Of a stretch of DNA of 64,000 nucleotides, positions 62,738-64,000 are shown piece after piece (the stretch's first letter is position 1; every line of letters starts with the position of its first letter). The stretch is from assembly GCF_025231525.1 (NCBI RefSeq), contig NZ_CP103057.1:1195001-1259000 (forward strand). Direction: 5' to 3'. Both the position numbers and the translations under genes were made by a program. The notes below the pieces were generated by a model. It was given only the letters and a program-made list of their open reading frames with translations. It was not told the origin of the DNA and made no database searches. The DNA comes from Sphingomonas endolithica (lineage in GTDB: Bacteria; Pseudomonadota; Alphaproteobacteria; Sphingomonadales; Sphingomonadaceae).

Positions 62738-64000
62738 ATGAACATGGTCACGCCGATCGACGCCGAGACGGCGCACGCCGAACCCTTGCGCGAGCGCGTC
62801 TCCCGCATGCCGCGCTGGCAGCGCACCACGGCCATCCTGCTTCCCGTCGCGCTGCTCGGGGTGGTCGGCTACAAGGTGTTCGATTCGGACCCCGCCGTCG
62901 CCGCTGCGCCGCCGCCCGCCAACGTCACCGTGGCCAGCCCGCTGGTGCGCCAGGTCAGCGAATGGGACGATTATGTCGGCCGCTTCGCGCCGAGCCGCGC
63001 GGTCGAGATCCGTCCGCGTGTCGCCGGTGAAGTGACCGGCGTGCATTTCCGCGATGGGGACATCGTGCGCGCCGGGCAATTGCTGTTCACGATCGACAAC
63101 CGTCCCTTCGCCGCGGCGCTGGCCGAGGCCCGCGCCAATGTCGCCAGTGCGGCGAGCGCGCTGGCGCTCGCCCGCACCGATCTCGGCCGGGCGCAACGCC
63201 TGGTCGCCGACGAAGCGGTCTCCGCCGGCGAGGTCGACGCACTGCGTGGTCGCGTGCAGGCGGCGGTCGCGGCACTTGCCGCCGCCAATGCCCGCGTCCG
63301 GGCGCGGGCGCTCGACGTATCGTTCACGCAGGTCCGCGCGCCGATCGGCGGGCGCATCTCGGATCGCCGTGTCGACGCCGGCAACCAGGTGGCTGGCGGC
63401 GAAGGCACCGGCGGCACGGTGCTGACCACGATCAACGCGCTCGACCCGATCTACTTCAACTTCGACGGCTCCGAGGCACTGTACCTGAAGACGCAACGCG
63501 CGCGTCAGCCTGGTGCCGCGCCCGCCGCGGTCGAGATCCAGTTGCAGGACGAGGCGGAGCATCGCTGGAAGGGCCGGCTCGACTTTACCGACAACGGGCT
63601 CGACCAGCGCTCCGGCACGATCCGCGGCCGTGCGGTGCTGGCCAATCCGGGTTACTTCCTGACGCCCGGCATGTTCGGCAACATGCGGCTGGCAAGTGCC
63701 GGCACCAAGCCCGCTCTGCTGATCCCGGACGATGCGATCCAGACCGATCAGGCACGCAAGGTCGTGCTGGTCGTGGACGGCAAGAACGTCGTCTCGCAAA
63801 AGCCGGTCGAGTTGGGGCCAGTGGTCAGCGGGTTGCGGGTGATCCGCGCCGGACTGACACCGAGCGATCGAATCGTCATCACCGGCACGCAGTTGGCGAT
63901 GCCGGGGGCGACAGTGGCACCCAAAGCCGGGCGGATCACCGCGCAAGCGGCGGGCGCTGCACCGACGGTCGCACCGCCGATTGCCGGCGAGGCGACGATC
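62738..64000 (+). CDS. RND efflux pump periplasmic adaptor (MFP), cut by window end
   Basis: 421 codons seen, no stop before the edge. A membrane anchor (TTAILLPVALLGVVGYKVF) is followed by a lipoyl-hairpin-barrel pattern: VEIRPRVAGEVTGVHFRDGD, LFTIDNRPFAAALAEARAN, coiled hairpin, TQVRAPIGGRISDRRVDAGN, NLxPGMFG-type FLTPGMFGNMRLAS and RIVITGTQLAMPGA. This is the adaptor that links an inner-membrane RND transporter to an outer-membrane channel; the transporter should follow beyond the edge. Its ATG is one base after the previous stop. Confidence 0.93.
   Translation, partial: MNMVTPIDAETAHAEPLRERVSRMPRWQRTTAILLPVALLGVVGYKVFDSDPAVAAAPPPANVTVASPLVRQVSEWDDYVGRFAPSRAVEIRPRVAGEVTGVHFRDGDIVRAGQLLFTIDNRPFAAALAEARANVASAASALALARTDLGRAQRLVADEAVSAGEVDALRGRVQAAVAALAAANARVRARALDVSFTQVRAPIGGRISDRRVDAGNQVAGGEGTGGTVLTTINALDPIYFNFDGSEALYLKTQRARQPGAAPAAVEIQLQDEAEHRWKGRLDFTDNGLDQRSGTIRGRAVLANPGYFLTPGMFGNMRLASAGTKPALLIPDDAIQTDQARKVVLVVDGKNVVSQKPVELGPVVSGLRVIRAGLTPSDRIVITGTQLAMPGATVAPKAGRITAQAAGAAPTVAPPIAGEATI

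Overview
The window looks like chromosome from an alphaproteobacterium of the Sphingomonas/Sphingomonadaceae type. Evidence: GC-rich coding with strong third-position GC, a pst operon with long PstC and PstA proteins, two TonB-dependent receptors, DUF2794 and DUF3297 genes, an HprK-related kinase/PqqD-like cluster, and palindromic repeat families in many intergenic gaps. Genus is an inference; no rRNA or tRNA gene was seen. The left end cuts a GH15 glycosidase and the right end cuts an RND-pump adaptor.

Layout. 1-7.5 kb: trehalose metabolism (GH15, otsB), a secreted S9 peptidase, glmU-glmS for UDP-GlcNAc, and a divergent gph. 7.6-8.2 kb: two small unknown proteins. 8.3-10.9 kb: a tightly packed four-gene minus-strand cluster (Tat-type exported small protein, PqqD-like protein, HprK-related kinase, nucleotidyltransferase). 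11.0-18.3 kb: phosphate regulon phoR-pstS-pstC-pstA-pstB-phoU-phoB, with a likely Pho box before pstS and a palindromic repeat between pstS and pstC. 18.4-28.8 kb: housekeeping and metabolic genes (SDR, DUF2794, serine acetyltransferase, TauE-type exporter, acetyl-CoA synthetase, EEP-family protein, M13 peptidase), followed by an unusual run of hairpins. 29.3-33.4 kb: minus-strand operon DUF2946, TonB receptor, PepSY-TM protein; the last carries an apparent frameshift. 33.5-36.0 kb: LytS/LytTR two-component pair plus a secreted protein with no normal start codon. 36.1-40.0 kb: DUF3297, a glycine-rich exported protein, a metallophosphoesterase, typA. 40.3-45 kb: second TonB receptor, divergent from a TelA-like gene and a membrane partner. 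45-49.4 kb: cysQ-like, pmbA-like, ubiA, lipoprotein and ExbD genes, all minus.

49.4-52.4 kb is the most accessory-looking stretch: poorly coding DNA, small ORF remnants, a DUF6629-like membrane protein, and an AT-richer pair made of a Panacea/SocA-domain antitoxin-like gene overlapping a 272-aa gene of unknown function. 52.4-56.7 kb carries nrdB and nrdA with small genes between them. 57.2-62 kb has a PLD-like protein, a Crp/Fnr regulator, DUF1272 and a HerA-like ATPase. The window ends in a promoter, a 130-aa unknown protein and an RND adaptor.

The two best candidates for undescribed biology are the 8.3-10.9 kb kinase/PqqD-like cluster, whose substrate may be the co-encoded exported protein, and the 51.0-52.3 kb Panacea pair, whose partner would be a new toxin. 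All functions are read from motifs and context; no database search was run.
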